Source: Mycoavidus cysteinexigens
Lineage (GTDB): Bacteria; Pseudomonadota; Gammaproteobacteria; Burkholderiales; Burkholderiaceae
Reading direction: 5' to 3'
Length of the DNA: 64,000 nucleotides
Assembly: GCF_003966915.1 (NCBI RefSeq)
Contig: NZ_AP018150.1
Coordinates: forward strand, 2,728,001 to 2,792,000
Part shown: one piece after another, positions 8,651 to 19,931 of the stretch
Layout: each line of letters opens with the position of its first letter
Numbering within the stretch: position 1 is the stretch's first letter
Position numbers and translations under genes: made by a program
Notes under the pieces: generated by a model
The model's input: only the letters and a program-made list of their open reading frames with translations
The model's database searches: none
Told to the model about the DNA's origin: nothing

Positions 8651-9793
8651 TCAGCTCTGGATTAGGCTTTTTTGCCGCCCCATACTCAGCACCAAACCCA
8701 CCGCTATACCCAGCGTAACCAGGGCGGTTCCTCCGTAGCTCATGAATGGCAATGGCACGCCAACTACGGGCAATAAACCAACCACCATGCCAATATTAAC
8801 AAACGCATAGGTGAAAAAGCTTAAGGTGAGAGAGCCCGCCAATAAACGAGCAAAAAGCGTCGCGCCATTCGCGGCAACATATAATCCGCGCACAATTAGA
8901 CATAGATACAATAAAAGCAGCGCGATACTGCCAACCAGGCCAAATTCTTCTGCATACACGGCAAAAATAAAATCTGTATGCCGTTCAGGAATAAATTCGA
9001 GATGGGCTTGCGTCCCTTTTAGCCAGCCCTTGCCGAAGATGCCTCCTGAGCCAATCGCAATCACGGCTTGAATCGTATGAAAACCTTTGCCAAGCGGATC
9101 TGTGGTCGGATCAAGCAATGTGCAAATACGATGCTTCTGGTAGTCATGCAACAACGGCCATTGGGTTTGCGGCTGACAGATCTTATGCTCAAATGCAATC
9201 AATGAACCCGCCGCAATCGTCACGGCAAGCAAGATCGGCAAAATCAATTTGAAGCTCAGACCGGCCAAATAAATTACAAAAAATCCGGCGGCAAAAACCA
9301 GCACTGCCGTACCCAAGTCAGGTTGCTTAGCGATCAAGCCGACAGGGATGGCGAGCAGCGCGAATGCCGCAATATGATCGTACCAACGCAGCGCACTTTC
9401 GCGCCGCTGGTAATACCACGCTAACATCAATGGCATGGCGATTTTCATGATCTCGGAGGGCTGAATCACAATCCCAATATTGATCCAGCGCTGCGCGCCT
9501 TTGCGCACCAAACCAAAAATCGCGACAGCAATCAGTAAACTAATGCCTATCGTGTACAAGGGGATCGCCAAACGCATTAATATTTGTGGCGATAAATTGG
9601 CAATGCCCCACATTAGCACAAAGGTTAATAAGACATTACGCAGTTGGTCTGTTACGCGCACCGGCAGATTAAAACTCGCGCTATATAAAGTCAATATACC
9701 CACTGCAATTAACAACACAACAAACAGAAGAAAAGTCCGATCAAAACCGGTGAAAAATGGTTTAATGCGTTTTGAGTAAGTTTCAATCAACAT
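8651..9793 (-). CDS. rodA: Peptidoglycan glycosyltransferase RodA (SEDS family)
   Basis: 380 residues with about ten membrane segments. SEDS family signatures include KGAQRWINIG, KQPDLGTA and the C-terminal LPFMSYGGTALV. It polymerises glycan strands during cell elongation together with PBP2, whose gene ends 39 bases upstream on the same strand. It is the last gene of the mreB-mreC-mreD-mrdA-rodA series and converges on queD. Confidence 0.95.
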   Translation of the reverse strand: MLIETYSKRIKPFFTGFDRTFLLFVVLLIAVGILTLYSASFNLPVRVTDQLRNVLLTFVLMWGIANLSPQILMRLAIPLYTIGISLLIAVAIFGLVRKGAQRWINIGIVIQPSEIMKIAMPLMLAWYYQRRESALRWYDHIAAFALLAIPVGLIAKQPDLGTAVLVFAAGFFVIYLAGLSFKLILPILLAVTIAAGSLIAFEHKICQPQTQWPLLHDYQKHRICTLLDPTTDPLGKGFHTIQAVIAIGSGGIFGKGWLKGTQAHLEFIPERHTDFIFAVYAEEFGLVGSIALLLLYLCLIVRGLYVAANGATLFARLLAGSLTLSFFTYAFVNIGMVVGLLPVVGVPLPFMSYGGTALVTLGIAVGLVLSMGRQKSLIQS

Positions 9794-9832
9794 TCTAGTA
9801 TTTAAGCCAGAAACACAAAGAGCCTTGCGTGA

Positions 9833-11794
9833 TTATTGGATGACCGGTTTTTCAAGCATAACACCAGGCAGAGCTGGGATTGCAGCGGCGCTGGCCTTTG
9901 GTTTGAGACGCTCTACCAAATAATAATCCAGCACCTTGCGCGCAATCGGCGCAGCCGCTTGCGCGCCCCAACCGCCATTCTCAACGACTAGCGCAAGCGC
10001 AATGGTGGGCTTGTCCGCCGGAGCGTAAGCCACAAATAATGCATGATCGCGCCGATTTTCAGCTAGCGTATGCGCGCGATATTTTGCGCCTTGCAACGAG
10101 AAGACTTGCGCAGTACCCGTCTTGCCAGCCACTTGGTAGCGTGCCCCTCTAAAAGAATTTGCAGCGGTTCCTTGCGTGACCACGCCGACCATAGCGCGCT
10201 TAACAAAATCAATATCCTTTTGATCCACATTGATTTGGTAACTCGCACTTGGCACGGTTAGACGGGTTTCATGAGTGCGTGGGTGTTCGATGGTTTTTAC
10301 CAAGTGAGGCTTCATCACCACACCATCATTGGCCAGAATCGCAGTTGCATGAGCCAGTTGCAACGTAGTAAATGAGTTATACCCTTGCCCGATTCCTAAG
10401 CTGATGGTGTCACCATCGTACCATCGTTGCTGGTCGGGGCGTCGATGGTACGCTTTCTTTTTCCAGTTAGTCGAAGGCAAAACGCCTTTCATCTCACCCT
10501 CAATATCAATCCCGGTTAACTGGCCAAAACCCCATGGCGCCATAAAGTCAGCCATTGCATTCACACCCAAATCACGCGCTAACATATAGTAATAAGTATC
10601 GCATGATTGCACGATTGAGCGATACATATCCACCCAGCCATGACCACCTGGCACATCATCACGGAAGGTATGGCCCGCCAGAGTATAAAAACCAGGATCT
10701 TGAAAACCCCACTGCGGAGTGCGTTTTCCCAAGGCTAGCCCAGCGAGGGCAACAAATGGCTTATAGGTTGAGCCTGGCGGATAAGCGCCCTGCAATGGAC
10801 GATTTAACAGTGGCCGATCCGTTGAGGTATTTAACTCATCCCACGTTTGCTGATCAATCCCATCGACAAAAGAGTTTGGATCAAAGCTCGGCGCGGAAAC
10901 AAAAGCCAGTACATCGCCCGTAGCCGGCTCAATCGCCACCAGCGCCCCGCGCCGGCCGGCAAAAGCCTGCTCGGCAATTTGCTGTAAATTAGTATCTAAC
11001 GAGAGCACAAGGTTATTGCCGGCAATGGCTTGGCTGCGCGACAAAGTACGCACTGGGCGTCCGCCCGCGGTGACTTCAACCTCTTCAAAACCCGTCTGGC
11101 CATGTAACTCTGTTTCATAGCTCTGTTCAACACCGATTTTGCCGATATGGTCGGTGCCTTTATAATTGTCCGCATCGAGCCGCGGGTCATAAGCTTTAAC
11201 CCCGCTATCATTGAGCTCGCTAGCGTTTCGAATGCGCTCTTGGTCACGCTGCGAGAGCCGGCCAATATACCCAATCACATGCGCCGCAGTCGTGCCAAGT
11301 GGGTATTGGCGCAGCCAGCGAATACGCACCTCAACGCCTGGAAACCGAAAGCGTTGTGCGGTAAAGCGCGCAACTTCCGTATCTGAAAGGCGGATACGCA
11401 GGGGCAGACTCTCAAAGCTTTTTGAATCTTCTAAAAGCTTTTTAAAGCGGCGTCGGTCGCGCGCGTCAATCACCACAATTTGCGATAGGCTATTGATTAC
11501 TTCGTCTAGCGTACCGTTAATTTTTGCAGGGGTAATTTCGAGTGTATAAGCAGAATAATTTTGGGCTAAGACAATCCCATTGCGATCAGTAATCACTCCA
11601 CGCCTTGGCACCATGGGCGCGACCGAGATGCGGTTTTCATCTGCCTGTAGTGAATATTGTCCGTAGCGCCAAATCTGCAAATATAGAAAGCGCGCCGCCA
11701 ATAGGGAAAAACACAGAAATACAAACAACGCCGCCACCACCACGCGCAAGCGGAATTGATGTAACTGCTGCTCAGTATCTTTAAATTCAGGCAT
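9833..11794 (-). CDS. mrdA: Penicillin-binding protein 2, elongasome transpeptidase
   Basis: 653 residues. It has one N-terminal membrane anchor (about residues 17-40), a dimerisation domain with RRGVITDRNG, and a transpeptidase domain with STYK at 342-345, SCD at 397-399 and KTG at 558-560. It crosslinks lateral-wall peptidoglycan. It lies between mreD and rodA on the same strand. The catalytic triad is complete, so the enzyme should be active; it is also a target for beta-lactams, relevant to the OXA gene 4 kb away. Confidence 0.95.
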   Translation of the reverse strand: MPEFKDTEQQLHQFRLRVVVAALFVFLCFSLLAARFLYLQIWRYGQYSLQADENRISVAPMVPRRGVITDRNGIVLAQNYSAYTLEITPAKINGTLDEVINSLSQIVVIDARDRRRFKKLLEDSKSFESLPLRIRLSDTEVARFTAQRFRFPGVEVRIRWLRQYPLGTTAAHVIGYIGRLSQRDQERIRNASELNDSGVKAYDPRLDADNYKGTDHIGKIGVEQSYETELHGQTGFEEVEVTAGGRPVRTLSRSQAIAGNNLVLSLDTNLQQIAEQAFAGRRGALVAIEPATGDVLAFVSAPSFDPNSFVDGIDQQTWDELNTSTDRPLLNRPLQGAYPPGSTYKPFVALAGLALGKRTPQWGFQDPGFYTLAGHTFRDDVPGGHGWVDMYRSIVQSCDTYYYMLARDLGVNAMADFMAPWGFGQLTGIDIEGEMKGVLPSTNWKKKAYHRRPDQQRWYDGDTISLGIGQGYNSFTTLQLAHATAILANDGVVMKPHLVKTIEHPRTHETRLTVPSASYQINVDQKDIDFVKRAMVGVVTQGTAANSFRGARYQVAGKTGTAQVFSLQGAKYRAHTLAENRRDHALFVAYAPADKPTIALALVVENGGWGAQAAAPIARKVLDYYLVERLKPKASAAAIPALPGVMLEKPVIQ

Positions 11795-11892
11795 AAATTT
11801 AGGCCCAGGCAGCCATTAGCCCAAATTAAACGCGTGCAGAAACGCTAAGCAGCGGCCAGATAAGCGTTCTACGTTAAAACTAACCGGCTGTA

Positions 11893-12405
11893 TCATATTG
11901 GACGCGTATCATCATTGTGGGCGGAACGTTTTTGCGGAGCGAGCAGTAACAAACTTGCGACTGGCCAAAGCGCAGCTTCGACCAAACCATCTATCAAATA
12001 TCCCCACCCCGGAAAAGCTGCGCCAGTCATTAAACGAATCGTAAATGGCACAATCTGCGCCAGCAGAAGCAAAGGCAATACATGCAGCGCCTGGCCCAGC
12101 AGCGAAAACCACAGTACCCGACGATGGATCATTATCGCGCCGTATGAAAGTAACGTATAGGCTAGCGCATGCTCTCCAAATAAGCTGGCGTCATGTACAT
12201 CCATTAATAAGCCCAATGCAAAGGAAATCCCCATGCCTACTTTACGCGGCTGATGGATATTCCAAAACAAAACGACCAAAGCGACAAAATCGGGCATGCC
12301 TATCAACCGCCCCCAAGGCAGCAGATTTAAAACAAAAGCCACAACCAGGCTCAATGCGATAAATAGCGGATTCACCGGCAATAAAATGTGATGCAAGCGA
12401 TTCAT
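11893..12405 (-). CDS. mreD: Rod shape-determining membrane protein MreD
   Basis: 170 residues, five to six hydrophobic segments, and the family motif PDFVALVVLFW with GMGISFALGLLMDV. Its ATG overlaps the mreC stop by four bases (ATGA), indicating coupled translation. MreD links MreC to the PBP2-RodA complex in the inner membrane. Confidence 0.92.
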   Translation of the reverse strand: MNRLHHILLPVNPLFIALSLVVAFVLNLLPWGRLIGMPDFVALVVLFWNIHQPRKVGMGISFALGLLMDVHDASLFGEHALAYTLLSYGAIMIHRRVLWFSLLGQALHVLPLLLLAQIVPFTIRLMTGAAFPGWGYLIDGLVEAALWPVASLLLLAPQKRSAHNDDTRPI

Positions 12406-13445
12406 CGCGCATCCTTGTTGGTTGTATCTGGCGCAGTAGAATTTTGCTGCGGACTTTTAGCGCTGATAGGCGGTTTTATATTTTTTCGCTTAGTTGGTTC
12501 GGTTGGGACTGTATTAGCGCTTGCTTTAGCTTTAGCCTCGGAGTTGTCGCCAGTTGCTTTTGCAGGATTTTTTAAGCCATTATGCGCCGCGTCATTTAAC
12601 TCCAGCGGAGGCGGGTCTTCATAATGCAGTACGAGTAACTGGCGCGCGCCACGGACCGGAGTATAGGGTACGCAGATGACACGCGCGAATTCAGCTCCAT
12701 CTTGACGATCAACCCGTAATACTTTCGCCACCGGCAAGCCTGGCGGGAAAACTCCGTCCAAACCGCTCGTCACTAATTGATCGTCCACTTGAATATCCGT
12801 GCTGACCGGAATATAGCGCAATTCAAGCAAATCGCCGCGCGGCGTCCCATAAATAATGCTTCTGACTCCCGTGCGCACCAATTGCACTGGCACAGCTTGG
12901 TCTTTGTCGGTCAATAAAGTGACCTCAGCTTGCAGCGGGTAGACACGCGTTACTTGACCAATCACGCCTTCGTCATTAACCACTGGCGCGCCAGCTTGTA
13001 TCCCCTGCCGCAAACCACGATCAATCACCACTTTTTGCGTAAAAGGATCGTGCGCATCGTACTGAATTTCAGCTAACACAGCACTCATTGTTTCGCGTTG
13101 TTCAAATTGCAGCAGGGCGCGTAGATGGGCGTTTTCAGAGCCAAGTTGGACAGCTTGCAGCGCTTGTAGCGCGAGTTTTAAGTTGCGCGTTTTGAGTTCC
13201 TGGTTGTCAGCCCGCAACGTATTGAGCGTGACGAAGAACCCCGAGATGTTGCGCACCAAATCACGTGGCGCAAGCGCTACGCGTTGCAATGGGTAAAGGC
13301 CAATCCCAATCACTTGACGTAGCGCCTCAAGCTTACGATAGCGGGCATCGCAAATCAGCAGCCCGAGTGCTAACGCAACAAAAATGATAAGTCGCGCAAT
13401 GGCCGACGGCCCCTGCTTGAAAAGTGGCGGCGGACTATATTCCAT
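12402..13445 (-). CDS. mreC: Rod shape-determining protein MreC
   Basis: 347 residues from the ATG at 13445, giving MEYSPPPLFKQGP, the usual Burkholderia beginning; a TTG four codons upstream is less likely. One membrane segment follows, then a coiled coil (about residues 65-110) and the beta-domain (VVNDEGVIGQV, SGLDGVFPPGLPVAKV). The C-terminal 80 residues are a low-complexity Ala/Lys/Thr tail. It is a periplasmic scaffold between MreB and PBP2. Confidence 0.93.
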   Translation of the reverse strand: MEYSPPPLFKQGPSAIARLIIFVALALGLLICDARYRKLEALRQVIGIGLYPLQRVALAPRDLVRNISGFFVTLNTLRADNQELKTRNLKLALQALQAVQLGSENAHLRALLQFEQRETMSAVLAEIQYDAHDPFTQKVVIDRGLRQGIQAGAPVVNDEGVIGQVTRVYPLQAEVTLLTDKDQAVPVQLVRTGVRSIIYGTPRGDLLELRYIPVSTDIQVDDQLVTSGLDGVFPPGLPVAKVLRVDRQDGAEFARVICVPYTPVRGARQLLVLHYEDPPPLELNDAAHNGLKNPAKATGDNSEAKAKASANTVPTEPTKRKNIKPPISAKSPQQNSTAPDTTNKDAR

Positions 13446-13507
13446 GGTCGGCGCCAATCATTAATTATTTAGGCCACGCCGGCGTGGCGCCCATACGCTC
13501 AGGTTGA

Positions 13508-14551
<1,044 letters not shown>

Positions 14552-14705
14552 TCAAGGATCCTAACTGACTCAATAAAATAGCTAATCATACCTTATAATT
14601 TGCCCTCCCTTGCAGGAAAACTATTTTTGTGCTGCAAATGATTTTCTATAAAACTTCGCTTTTTAGTTAAGTTTTTCTGAACGATAGACTTTTTGGGTTA
14701 TTTCT

Positions 14706-15005
14706 ATGGCTTTGACCTTAACAGATGTTAAAAAAATTGCTCAGCTCGCGCGCCTGGAGCTCGCTGCCGGCGAAGATGAGCGTACGCTGATAGAACTGAA
14801 TAATTTTTTTGATTTAGTGGCCCAAATGCAATTGGTTAATACAGACGGGATTGAACCACTGGCTCATCCAATAGAGCAAATTCAAGAAGCTCGCTTGCGC
14901 TTGCGTGACGATACCGTAACCGAAATCCCAACGCGCGATGAATATCAGCGTAACGCACCCGCTACGCAAGACGGCCTTTACCTGGTACCCAAAGTAATCG
15001 AATAA
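14706..15005 (+). CDS. gatC: Asp/Glu-tRNA amidotransferase subunit C
   Basis: 99 residues, full length for GatC ([19 protein letters not shown] ... [10 protein letters not shown]). It stabilises GatA on GatB. It is the first gene of gatC-gatA-gatB. The AT-rich leader holds a possible TATAAA -10 at 14647. Confidence 0.95.
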   Translation: MALTLTDVKKIAQLARLELAAGEDERTLIELNNFFDLVAQMQLVNTDGIEPLAHPIEQIQEARLRLRDDTVTEIPTRDEYQRNAPATQDGLYLVPKVIE

Positions 15006-15081
15006 ACGCGAGCCAGCCTTTATACGCTCACATTATTTGTTTTTTTACCTATTGCACTGGCTTTTTCCGGAAAACCGCACG

Positions 15082-16605
15082 ATGCATCAAAAGAATTTAA
15101 CTGAACTGCGCCTGGCGCTCGATACCAAAGCCGTGTCGGCGGTCGAGCTTGCGCAGCATTTTTTAACGCGCATTGAAGCTGCCAATGCACTGAACGCCTT
15201 TCTTGAGGTTAACCCAGAAGCTACGCTTGCCGCCGCAACGCAAGCCGATGTATCGATAGCGCGCGGACACGCAGGACCGCTAACCGGTATCCCCATTGCC
15301 CACAAAGATGTCTTTGTAACCCGGGACTGGAAATCCACCGCCGGCTCAAACATGCTCGCGCAGTATGTCAGCCCATTCGATGCCACTGTGGTTGAACGGC
15401 TCGCCCATGCTGGCATGGTTTGCGTTGGCAAAACCAATATGGATGAATTCGCCATGGGGTCCTCCACGGAAAATTCTTTTTTTGGTTTGACCCAAAATCC
15501 ATGGGATCTGGCGGCCGTGCCAGGCGGTTCATCAGGCGGCTCTGCCGCGGCTGTCGCAGCTCGTTTAGTTAGTGCCGCCACCGGCAGCGATACCGGCGGT
15601 TCGATTCGCCAGCCCGCCGCATTCACTGGCGTCACTGGCATTAAACCCACTTATGGCCGGGTCTCACGATACGGTATGATCGCCTTTGCCTCCTCATTGG
15701 ATCAAGCTGGCCCAATCGCTGTCAGCGCAGCAGATTGCGCGCTGCTCTTGAATGCGCTAGCGGGCTCTGATCCACGCGACTCAACCAGCCTGGCGCAGGA
15801 AACCGAAGACTTTACCCGCTATCTTGGGCAGTCATGGAACACTCAAGCCAACCCGAGTCAAGCCACGCCAACTGGGCAAACACAAGAGCGGCCCAATTTG
15901 AAAGGGTTACGCATCGGTTTACCCAAAGAATATTTTAGCGCAGGGTTAGCCGCGGAAGTACGCTCTGCGCTCGAGACTGCGCTCAAGGTATATGAATCAT
16001 TAGGGGCCACTCTGATTGAAATTTCATTGCCCAAAACCGAGCTTTCCATTCCAGTGTATTACGTGCTGGCTTCAGCGGAAGCTTCTTCTAATTTGTCGCG
16101 CTTTGATGGCGTGCGCTACGGACATCGCGCAGCCCACTACCGCGACCTCGCCGATTTATATCAAAAAACGCGTACCGAAGGATTCGGCGCCGAGGTTAAA
16201 CGACGCATTCTAGTTGGCGCCTATGTGCTATCGCATGGTTATTACGATGCGTATTATGTCCAGGCTCAGAAAATCCGCCGTCTTATTGCCCAAGATTTTC
16301 AACAAGGCTTTGCTCAATGCGACGTTATGATGGGTCCGGTCTCACCCACCGTCGCCTGGAACCTAGGCGAAAAAACCGATGATCCGCTGCACATGTATTT
16401 GGCTGATATTTATACTTTATCAATCAGTTTAGCCGGCTTGCCAGGCATGAGCATCCCCTGCGGTTTTGGGCAGAATGCTCATGACTCAAGACCGGTGGGC
16501 TTACAAATTATTGGCAACTATTTTAGCGAAGCGCGCATGTTGCAAATTGCGCACGCCTTTCAGCAAGTGACAGACTGGCATACCCGTATGCCAGAGGGAG
16601 TTTAA
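15082..16605 (+). CDS. gatA: Asp/Glu-tRNA amidotransferase subunit A (amidase)
   Basis: 507 residues from the ATG at 15082 ([13 protein letters not shown]). A TTG at 15037 would add 15 hydrophobic residues not expected in GatA. Amidase catalytic residues are present: Lys in IAHKDVF, cis-Ser in [13 protein letters not shown] and the nucleophile Ser in [12 protein letters not shown]. It releases ammonia from glutamine for transamidation of misacylated tRNA. gatB follows after 2 bases. Confidence 0.95.
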   Translation: MHQKNLTELRLALDTKAVSAVELAQHFLTRIEAANALNAFLEVNPEATLAAATQADVSIARGHAGPLTGIPIAHKDVFVTRDWKSTAGSNMLAQYVSPFDATVVERLAHAGMVCVGKTNMDEFAMGSSTENSFFGLTQNPWDLAAVPGGSSGGSAAAVAARLVSAATGSDTGGSIRQPAAFTGVTGIKPTYGRVSRYGMIAFASSLDQAGPIAVSAADCALLLNALAGSDPRDSTSLAQETEDFTRYLGQSWNTQANPSQATPTGQTQERPNLKGLRIGLPKEYFSAGLAAEVRSALETALKVYESLGATLIEISLPKTELSIPVYYVLASAEASSNLSRFDGVRYGHRAAHYRDLADLYQKTRTEGFGAEVKRRILVGAYVLSHGYYDAYYVQAQKIRRLIAQDFQQGFAQCDVMMGPVSPTVAWNLGEKTDDPLHMYLADIYTLSISLAGLPGMSIPCGFGQNAHDSRPVGLQIIGNYFSEARMLQIAHAFQQVTDWHTRMPEGV

Positions 16606-16607
16606 TC

Positions 16608-18104
16608 ATGCAATGGGAAGCCACGATTGGCCTTGAAACGCATGCGCAACTAGCCTGCGCATCTAAGATTTTTTCTGGTGCTGCAACCCAATTTGGGATG
16701 CCCCCGAATACGCAGGCTAGCGTTATAGATCTCGCCCTACCTGGCGTTTTGCCGACCATGAACCGAACCGCGGCTGAACTCGCAATTCGCTTTGGCCTGG
16801 CAATTGATGGGACAATTACGCCACGCAGTATTTTTGAACGCAAGCATTACTTTTACCCAGATCTGCCCAAAGGCTATCAAATTAGCCAGTTCAAGCTTCC
16901 TGTCGTACAGGGCGGCACGCTGACCATCCACGTTCCGGCGCAAGAAAAAACTCAGCAAGCAGCCTATCAGAAAACCATTCGTCTGACGCGCGCACACCTT
17001 GAGGAAGATGCAGGAAAATCGTTACATGAAGATTTTTCTGAGATGACCGGCATTGATTTAAATCGCGCCGGCACACCACTCCTCGAAATTGTGACTGAGC
17101 CCGAATTACATAGCGCAGCCGAAGCGCTCGCCTATGCTAAAACCTTGCACGCGCTAGTAGTATGGCTTGGCGTTTGCGACGGCAACATGCAGGAAGGATC
17201 ATTCCGTTGCGACGCGAATGTATCGGTGCGTCCCGTCAACCAACCAGAACTCGGCACTCGCACGGAAATCAAAAATCTAAACTCTTTCCGCTTTTTAGAA
17301 GAAGCAATTAATTACGAAATCAGACGCCAAATCGAGTTAATCGAGGATGGGGGTACGGTTAAACAGGAAACCCGTTTATACGATCCTGAGCGGCGCGAGA
17401 CGCGTCCGATGCGCAGCAAAGAAGATGCTCATGATTACCGTTATTTTCCTGACCCAGATTTAATGCCACTGGTGATCGATACTGCGTGGATAGAACAGGT
17501 GCGTAGCACATTGCCGGAATTGCCGGCTGCCATGCAAACTCGCCTGATTGAACAATATGGACTGACCAGCTATGACGCCGATGTACTGACTTCGTCAAAA
17601 GCGCTGGCCGCTTATTACGAAGCGGTGGTTGCACAAATTTGCGTATTACAAAAAAAATCCCCGATTGAACAAAATTTAGCCAAAGCGGCGGCCCATTGGG
17701 CGACGGGCGAACTCAGCTCACAGCTCAAACGCGACAACATTGAAATCAGTACTTGCCCAGTCTCCGCCATGCAGCTCGCGCGGCTACTTGTGCGCATTGC
17801 TGACGGGACCATTTCCAATAAACTGGCGAAAGAAGTATTCCAGGCCATGTGGGATGAAAAATCTAACGATGAACAAGCAGCAGACCGCATCATCGAAGCT
17901 AAAGGACTCAAGCAAATCTCTGATACCAGCGAACTCGATGCCATCATAGATGCGGTACTTGCAGCCAATGCAAAATCCGTTGAAGAATTTCGCGCAGGCA
18001 AAGAAAAAGCCTTTAATGCGTTAGTCGGTCAAGCGATGAAAGCCACGCGCGGCAAAGCTAACCCACAACAGGTCAATGAGATTTTAAAGAGAAAACTGGC
18101 TTGA
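16608..18104 (+). CDS. gatB: Asp/Glu-tRNA amidotransferase subunit B
   Basis: 498 residues. It starts [15 protein letters not shown], has the tRNA-kinase core with [12 protein letters not shown] and [16 protein letters not shown], and ends with the helical YqeY-like tail ([21 protein letters not shown]). It phosphorylates the Glu or Asp on the misacylated tRNA and transfers ammonia delivered from GatA. The TAA of gatA and the ATG of gatB are 2 bases apart. Confidence 0.96.
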   Translation: MQWEATIGLETHAQLACASKIFSGAATQFGMPPNTQASVIDLALPGVLPTMNRTAAELAIRFGLAIDGTITPRSIFERKHYFYPDLPKGYQISQFKLPVVQGGTLTIHVPAQEKTQQAAYQKTIRLTRAHLEEDAGKSLHEDFSEMTGIDLNRAGTPLLEIVTEPELHSAAEALAYAKTLHALVVWLGVCDGNMQEGSFRCDANVSVRPVNQPELGTRTEIKNLNSFRFLEEAINYEIRRQIELIEDGGTVKQETRLYDPERRETRPMRSKEDAHDYRYFPDPDLMPLVIDTAWIEQVRSTLPELPAAMQTRLIEQYGLTSYDADVLTSSKALAAYYEAVVAQICVLQKKSPIEQNLAKAAAHWATGELSSQLKRDNIEISTCPVSAMQLARLLVRIADGTISNKLAKEVFQAMWDEKSNDEQAADRIIEAKGLKQISDTSELDAIIDAVLAANAKSVEEFRAGKEKAFNALVGQAMKATRGKANPQQVNEILKRKLA

Positions 18105-18148
18105 TTCGCTTTCAATAGGAAGGGCTGGCTAATTTTCGATACCCCAAA

Positions 18149-18169
18149 ATTTAATTTAATTTAATTTAA
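18149..18169 (+). repeat. Short 5-bp tandem repeat upstream of xthA
   Basis: The unit AATTT is repeated about four times just before the xthA start. The tract is AT-rich and could tune promoter or leader spacing; this is a guess. Confidence 0.5.
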
Positions 18170-18174
18170 CTCAA

Positions 18175-18951
18175 ATGCTAAGAATTATTAGCGCCAACCT
18201 GAACGGTATTCGTTCAGCGGCTAAAAAAGGCTTTTTTGATTGGTTTGGCAAACAGCAAGCCGATATTGTTTGCGTACAAGAATTGAAAGCGCAACAAGGC
18301 GATATGACGCCTGATTTTTTAGCGCCGCATGGTTACTTTAGTTGCTTTCAGCATGCGCTTAAAAAAGGCTATAGTGGGGCGGGGCTTTATATGCGACATG
18401 AACCCGATGACTGCATTATTGGCTTTGGCAATCCTGAATTCGATGCTGAAGGGCGTTATGTCGAAATTCGCTACGGCAAGCTATCGGTCGTATCTGTTTA
18501 TGCCCCCTCCGGTTCCAGTTCAGATGAACGGCAGCAGGCAAAATATCGTTTTATGGAAGCCTTTATGCCGCATTTGACTGCATTAAAGCAGCAACGCGAA
18601 GTCATTCTGTGCGGCGATATTAATATCGCACATAAAGAAATTGATATTAAGAACTGGAAAGGCAATCTAAAAAACTCTGGTTTTCTGCCTGAAGAGCGCG
18701 CCTGGCTTACTCAGCTTTTTGATGAAGTTGGTTATGTAGATGTTTTTCGCAAACTTGATCCGCGCGCGGATCAATATACTTGGTGGAGTAACCGCGGGCA
18801 AGCTTATGCAAAAAATGTAGGGTGGCGCATCGATTATCAGATCGCCACTCCAGCCATTGCTGCACAGGCAACCCGCACTTCAATTTTTAAAGACATCAAA
18901 TTCAGCGATCATGCCCCGCTGACGATCGATTATGCTTACGCACTAAGGTAA
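18175..18951 (+). CDS. xthA: Exodeoxyribonuclease III family enzyme
   Basis: 258 residues of the EEP nuclease fold. It begins MLRIISANLNGIRSA and has the metal-binding Glu in CVQELKAQ, GDINIAHKEIDIKNW, and the C-terminal SDHAPLTIDY with the catalytic Asp-His pair. It acts as AP endonuclease and 3'-5' exonuclease in base-excision repair. It stands alone between gatB and the convergent M48 protease gene. Confidence 0.93.
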   Translation: MLRIISANLNGIRSAAKKGFFDWFGKQQADIVCVQELKAQQGDMTPDFLAPHGYFSCFQHALKKGYSGAGLYMRHEPDDCIIGFGNPEFDAEGRYVEIRYGKLSVVSVYAPSGSSSDERQQAKYRFMEAFMPHLTALKQQREVILCGDINIAHKEIDIKNWKGNLKNSGFLPEERAWLTQLFDEVGYVDVFRKLDPRADQYTWWSNRGQAYAKNVGWRIDYQIATPAIAAQATRTSIFKDIKFSDHAPLTIDYAYALR

Positions 18952-19074
18952 CCCCAATTCAGGATAAGGAAAAGCGCTTCTATATCCATCGTTGTGCCCT
19001 CCATGATAAATCTTTTAAAGGCAGCCTATCCGTGTCGCTTTTGATGTTCTAAAAGCCCATCGGCCCGCTGATTT

Positions 19075-19899
19075 CTATCGTTGAGGGCGAGACTTAACTT
19101 TAATTGCTGAGGCTTTATAGGGCTCCAGCGTCTCGCCTGTTTTGCCAAGCGCTTTTGCATAAAGCGGCAATAAATCAGAGATACGAATTTTTATTTCACG
19201 TATGCGCCGCTCAATGAATGGATGTATTTTGGCATACTTTAGAGGCTTGGCCCGATCAATGGCGGCAAGCCGCTCCCAGAGTGAAATAGCCGCACGCGGA
19301 TCATACCCGGCGCGAGCCGCAATATCATTACCAATCACATCTGCTTCAGCCTCATCCTCTCGCGTATAAGGGATAGCCGGCTGCAGATTAGCGAATTCGC
19401 TGGCATGTCCGCGTAGCGCGTGAGCAATTTCGTGAGCGAGCAACACGGCCATTTCATGGTCATTAAGCTGAAACTGATTAAATATCCCGCTATTCATCAA
19501 GATTTTACCGCCCGGTAAGCAATAAACATCGGCACACGCGCGTTGCACGACTTGTACTTCCCATTGCCAATTTTTTACGCGTTCATTCCATCTAAAAGTG
19601 TAGGGGATTAGTTTGTCCAGAATCGCCTGCGCACGCTGCACGCGCTCGTCTGTTGGCGCCAGCAAGCGTTTTTGGCGCTGAGCCTTGGCGATTAATTGTT
19701 TATATGTCTCCAGCGCTTGCAGCTCTAGAGCATCGATTGGCACGGCATCAAGCGGGGCTATCGCGCTATTTTGTTGAGAGGGCGAAGACACCGCAGGGCT
19801 TTCTTTATTTTCACCTGCACTTGCAGACCGTAAAGTGGTCCCCACTACGACCACGCCAATACAAATAGAAATACCCAGAGAAAAAACTTGCTGTAGCAT
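19075..19899 (-). CDS. Periplasmic M48-family metalloprotease
   Basis: 274 residues with an N-terminal signal/anchor segment (about residues 8-25). The zinc motif HEIAH is at 156-160 and the third ligand is in EDEAEADVIG near 185. Cys122 and Cys127 could form a disulfide. The size and layout suit single-domain LoiP/YcaL-like envelope proteases, which trim misfolded outer-membrane proteins. No TPR domain of the BepA kind is present. Confidence 0.85.
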   Translation of the reverse strand: MLQQVFSLGISICIGVVVVGTTLRSASAGENKESPAVSSPSQQNSAIAPLDAVPIDALELQALETYKQLIAKAQRQKRLLAPTDERVQRAQAILDKLIPYTFRWNERVKNWQWEVQVVQRACADVYCLPGGKILMNSGIFNQFQLNDHEMAVLLAHEIAHALRGHASEFANLQPAIPYTREDEAEADVIGNDIAARAGYDPRAAISLWERLAAIDRAKPLKYAKIHPFIERRIREIKIRISDLLPLYAKALGKTGETLEPYKASAIKVKSRPQR

Positions 19900-19931
19900 C
19901 GTAAACCAACTCCCGTTTAATATCCTGCAAC